Source: Schlegelella_A sp965246805
GTDB taxonomy: Bacteria; Pseudomonadota; Gammaproteobacteria; Burkholderiales; Burkholderiaceae_C
DNA: 64,000 bases
Direction of reading: 5' to 3'
NCBI GenBank assembly: GCA_965246805.1
Contig: CBDFFO010000007.1
Location: forward strand, 1-64,000
Part shown: positions 61,368 through 64,000 of the stretch, in pieces
Layout of the letters: each line of letters opens with the position of its first letter
Numbering within the stretch: the stretch's first letter is position 1
The notes under the pieces: model-generated
Databases searched by the model: none
The model's input: only the letters and a program-made list of their open reading frames with translations
Told to the model about the DNA's origin: nothing
Program-made: the position numbers and the translations under genes

Positions 61368-61865
61368 TCAAGGCGCGCCGCGCACGCTGTCGACGAGGCA
61401 CCGCAGCGCGATCGCGACGGTCTGATCGCGAATCTGCGCGCGGTCTCCAGCGAGCCGGAGGAGTCGCGACGCGGTCGTGGCGCCGCGCGCAGCCCAGGCG
61501 AGCCACACGGTGCCGACCGGCTTGCCCGGCGTGGCGCCGCCCGGCCCTGCGATGCCGGTGACGGCAACGGCCCATGCCGCGCCCGACGCCCGCAACGCGC
61601 CCTCGGCCATCGAACGCGCGACCTCGTCGCTGACGGCGCCATGGCGGGCGATCAACGCGTCGTGCACGCCGAGCATCTCGGTCTTCGCGCGGTTCGAATA
61701 CGTGACGATGCCGCGATCGAACCACTCGCTGGAGCCGGCGATCGAGGTGCAGGCCGCGGCGATCAGTCCGCCCGTGCACGATTCGGCCGTGACCAAGCCC
61801 TCGCCCCGCGCCCGCAGCGCATCGCCGAGCGCGACGAGCATGGCGTGGTGGTCGTCGAAGTTCAT
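61368..61865 (-). CDS. pncC: Nicotinamide-nucleotide amidase PncC (CinA C-terminal domain)
   Basis: A 165-residue single-domain amidase that turns NMN into nicotinate mononucleotide. The catalytic Ser region is LVTAESCTGGLIAAACTSIA, then SSEWFDRGIVTYSNRAKTEM and AVAVTGIAGPGGATPGKPVG, the family signature. No N-terminal molybdopterin-like domain is present, so it is the short form. It is 27 bases downstream of pgpA on the same strand and convergent with holA. Confidence 0.95.
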   Translation of the reverse strand: MNFDDHHAMLVALGDALRARGEGLVTAESCTGGLIAAACTSIAGSSEWFDRGIVTYSNRAKTEMLGVHDALIARHGAVSDEVARSMAEGALRASGAAWAVAVTGIAGPGGATPGKPVGTVWLAWAARGATTASRLLRLAGDRAQIRDQTVAIALRCLVDSVRGAP

Positions 61866-61892
61866 CGGGTCGTCTTCACGGCAACGCCGGCC

Positions 61893-62720
61893 TCACCATA
61901 GCCGCCAGACCGCGATCACGAGCAGCGCGCACAGCGCGGCGACGAGGTCGTCGAACACGATGCCGAAGCCTTGCGCCCAACCGATCGGCTTGCCGCGCCT
62001 GCCCTTGAAGAGGGCGTCGGCCCACGCGACCGGGCCGGGCTTGGCGGCGTCGAAGAAGCGGAACAACGCGAACGCGCACGTCTCGCCGAGCAGCGTGGTC
62101 GGGCCGATCAGCCACAGCACGATCCAGAACGCGATCACCTCGTCCCACACGATCGCGCCGGGGTCGGCGACGCCCATGTGACGTGCGGTCACCGTGCAGG
62201 CCCACCAGCCGACGACGAGCGATGCGGCGATGAGCGCGGCCCACGCCATGTCGTCGAGGTAGGGCTGCAGCAGCCGGAACACAAGCCAGGCCCAGAGGGT
62301 GCCCACCGTGCCGGGCGCCCATGGCGACAGGCCGCTGCCGAAGCCGAGGCCGAGCACGTGCGCGGGGTGCGCGAACATGAAATGCCAGGTGGGCTTGCGC
62401 ACCTGTGGGCCGCGCGCGGGCGGCATGCGGTCGGGGTCGGCAACCGCGGCGCGTTCGATCGAGACGCGTTCGCCGACCGCGGCTGCATCGGGCACATCGA
62501 TGAGGTCGGCAGTGCCTGCGCTGTCCGCCGCCGCGGCCTCGGCGGTGCTCCCGACTTCGACGCCCGCGTTCAGGAGACTGTCGGCGTCGCCACGCGGGTC
62601 GACTGGCGGGTGCACCGGGGCCGACCTTGCGCGCGCCGCAGCGAGCGCCCACAGCGACTCGTCGCGCGGCGGCGCGGGCGGTTCGGTGCCGGAGGATTCG
62701 TTCGAGGCGTCTCGCGTCAT
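61893..62720 (-). CDS. pgpA: Phosphatidylglycerophosphatase A with long N-terminal extension
   Basis: A 275-residue protein; the last 165 residues are PgpA. FGSGLSPWAPGTVGTLWAWL is the typical PGT box, IVWDEVIAFWIVLWLI contains the Asp-Glu of the active site, and WADALFKGRRGKPIGWAQGF with GIVFDDLVAAL completes the fold. It makes phosphatidylglycerol in the inner membrane. The first 105 residues are an unusual disordered Ala/Asp/Pro-rich tail. The start at 62720 is inferred from the ATGA overlap with thiL; an inner start such as the Met before FAHPAHVLG would give a normal length. Confidence 0.9.
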   Translation of the reverse strand: MTRDASNESSGTEPPAPPRDESLWALAAARARSAPVHPPVDPRGDADSLLNAGVEVGSTAEAAAADSAGTADLIDVPDAAAVGERVSIERAAVADPDRMPPARGPQVRKPTWHFMFAHPAHVLGLGFGSGLSPWAPGTVGTLWAWLVFRLLQPYLDDMAWAALIAASLVVGWWACTVTARHMGVADPGAIVWDEVIAFWIVLWLIGPTTLLGETCAFALFRFFDAAKPGPVAWADALFKGRRGKPIGWAQGFGIVFDDLVAALCALLVIAVWRLW

Positions 62721-63694
62721 CGGAAGTGATCGAACGACGTGAAGCGCTGATCGATGGCGCGCTCATCGGCATCGACGACGCGCAAGCCGCGACCGGCCTC
62801 GATGCGGCCGATGCGCGTGACGCGGATGTCGGCCCGTTCGGCCGCGGCGGAAACCTCGGCCGCGCGCGACGGCGGCGCCGTGAACACGAGCTCGTAGTCG
62901 TCGCCGCCGCTCAACGCACAGAGACGTTGCATCTCGAGCGGCTGCAGGCGCATCACCGCGCTGCGCGGCACCGCATCGGCATCGACGGTCGCGCCAACCG
63001 ACGAGCGGCCGAGCACGTGAGCGAGGTCGCCGAGCAAGCCATCGGAGACATCGATCGCACTGGTCGCGATGCCGCGCAGCGCGACGCCGAGCGCGACCCG
63101 TGGCGCCGGGCGTTCCATCGCGCGCCGCACCGCCTCGAAGGCGTCGCCCGCCAGCGCGACCCGGCCGCGCAGCACTTCGAGCGCGAGCCGCGCATCGCCG
63201 CAGGTGCCGCTCACGTAGATGTCGTCACCGACCCGCGCGCCCGATCGCAGCAGCGCCGCGCCATCGGGCACCTCGCCGAACACCGTGATCGCGATCGTCA
63301 GCGGACCGCGCGTCGTGTCGCCGCCGATGAGCTCGCAGCCTTGCGCATCGGCGAGCGCGAACAGGCCCTCGGCGAAGCCGGCCAGGAACACCTCGTCGAC
63401 CGCCGGCAGCGCGAGCGACAGCGTGCACGCGATCGGCGCCGCGCCGCAGGCGGCCAGATCGCTCAGATTGACGGCGAGCGCCTTGTGACCGAGGCGATCC
63501 GGCGCGACGGTCGACACGAAGTGCCGGCCCTCGACCAGCATGTCGCTCGAGACCGCGAGCTGATGGCCGGGCGCGGGGGCGAGCAGCGCGCAGTCGTCAC
63601 CGATGCCGAGCGCCGTGCGGCGCGCACCGACCGGTTCGACCGACGCCGCGGCGCGCGTGAAATAGCGGGCTATGAGTTCGAATTCGCCGAGCAT
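62717..63694 (-). CDS. thiL: Thiamine-monophosphate kinase
   Basis: A 325-residue kinase that makes thiamine pyrophosphate. LGIGDDCALLAPAPGHQLAV, SSDMLVEGRHFVSTV, HKALAVNLSDLAACGAAP, ELIGGDTTRGPL and TSAIDVSDGLLGDLAHVLGR are the nucleotide and metal-binding motifs. The N-terminus MLGEFELIARYF is standard for ThiL; the ATG at 63694 was chosen for this. It is first in the thiL-pgpA-pncC operon and diverges from maeB. Confidence 0.95.
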   Translation of the reverse strand: MLGEFELIARYFTRAAASVEPVGARRTALGIGDDCALLAPAPGHQLAVSSDMLVEGRHFVSTVAPDRLGHKALAVNLSDLAACGAAPIACTLSLALPAVDEVFLAGFAEGLFALADAQGCELIGGDTTRGPLTIAITVFGEVPDGAALLRSGARVGDDIYVSGTCGDARLALEVLRGRVALAGDAFEAVRRAMERPAPRVALGVALRGIATSAIDVSDGLLGDLAHVLGRSSVGATVDADAVPRSAVMRLQPLEMQRLCALSGGDDYELVFTAPPSRAAEVSAAAERADIRVTRIGRIEAGRGLRVVDADERAIDQRFTSFDHFR

Positions 63695-63817
63695 GCACTG
63701 GACAGGGGTAATGGGCGGGCACCGCGCGCGCGCAAGCCGCGAGAGGCACTCCGGAACGAACGCGCCAGCGGCGCGCCGCAGCGCCCGGGGATTATCGGAC
63801 GCCGGGCAGCCCACTCC

Positions 63818-63823
63818 TACAAT
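63818..63823 (+). promoter_or_regulatory. Possible -10 box (TACAAT) of maeB
   Basis: TACAAT lies 65 bases before the maeB start in the 193-base divergent gap with thiL. The -35 region is not clear. Confidence 0.45.
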
Positions 63824-63887
63824 GCCGCGAGCCGGCCGGCGCGTGCATTGCCCAGGGCGGCAGCACCCATCATCAGGCGACGCATTC

Positions 63888-64000
63888 ATGTCCAATTCCG
63901 AGCAGAAGGCAGCCGAGCTGCGCCAGGCGGCGCTCGACTATCACGAGTTTCCGTCGCCAGGCAAGGTGGCCATCGCGGCCACCAAACAGCTCGTCAACCA
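63888..64000 (+). CDS. maeB: NADP-dependent malic enzyme (5' end only)
   Basis: Only the first 37 codons are in the window. The N-terminus AAELRQAALDYHEFPSPGKV is the well-kept start of MaeB-type malic enzymes (usual phrase ALDYHxFPxPGK), followed by ATKQLVNQ. The enzyme would turn malate into pyruvate and CO2 with NADP. The 3' part, including any phosphotransacetylase-like domain, is outside. Confidence 0.9.
   Translation, partial: MSNSEQKAAELRQAALDYHEFPSPGKVAIAATKQLVN

Overview
The window is a high-GC chromosomal segment whose gene content and protein sequences point to a betaproteobacterium of the order Burkholderiales (Rubrivivax/Leptothrix/Methylibium-like; an inference from protein style, not a database match). 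It has one accessory surface-and-secretion region (about 1-50000) followed by ordinary housekeeping genes (about 50100-64000). Both edges cut genes: a giant adhesin on the left and a malic enzyme on the right.

Region 1 (1-15936, all minus strand) encodes cell-surface and secreted proteins: a two-partner secretion pair (TpsB transporter and a TpsA filamentous-haemagglutinin-like exoprotein of more than 2400 residues), a PEP-CTERM-like protein with an unusually AT-rich middle, three tandem paralogues of a secreted, possibly periplasmic-binding-protein-like family (the middle one frameshifted), and a second PEP-CTERM protein.

Region 2 (16242-28677, minus) holds the LuxR-type regulator EpsA and a tightly overlapping 13-gene operon: methyltransferase, GT2 glycosyltransferase, then a type II secretion-like machine (GspG, GspF, GspE, GspL/PilM-, PilN-, GspM/PilO- and GspC/PilP-like proteins, a lipoprotein secretin with TPR and cohesin-like parts, and three further pseudopilins). 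No prepilin peptidase is in the window.

Region 3 (28937-43805) is an XrtB-type exopolysaccharide locus. The plus-strand operon epsD-E-F-G-H(xrtB)-I, flippase, GT4, O-antigen-ligase-like polymerase, GH5 hydrolase and GT faces epsL and epsB on the minus strand. Together these encode priming of the lipid carrier, sugar addition, flipping, polymerisation, length control and export, plus the exosortase that should process PEP-CTERM proteins. Region 4 (44072-50006, plus) has a subtilisin with a GlyGly-CTERM-like tail, a PAP2 membrane protein, two more PEP-CTERM proteins and a Tat-exported PhoD-type phosphatase.

The accessory regions seem to share a short sequence, TAGTCC(G/A)TTCGG or one mismatch from it, found by eye at five places: upstream of epsA, upstream of epsD (which is also the divergent start of the secretion operon), upstream of epsB, upstream of a PEP-CTERM gene, and between epsA and the PEP-CTERM gene at 15936. 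It is a candidate regulon site, perhaps for EpsA.

Region 5 (50109-64000) is housekeeping: fur, bamE, dapB, exbB-exbD, a threonine dehydratase-like enzyme, a DUF1415 protein, a vapBC toxin-antitoxin pair, a Tat-exported DNA ligase, leuS-lptE-holA, pncC-pgpA-thiL and the start of maeB. I saw no tRNA, rRNA, CRISPR array, insertion sequence or prophage. All assignments come from reading the sequence; no searches were run.
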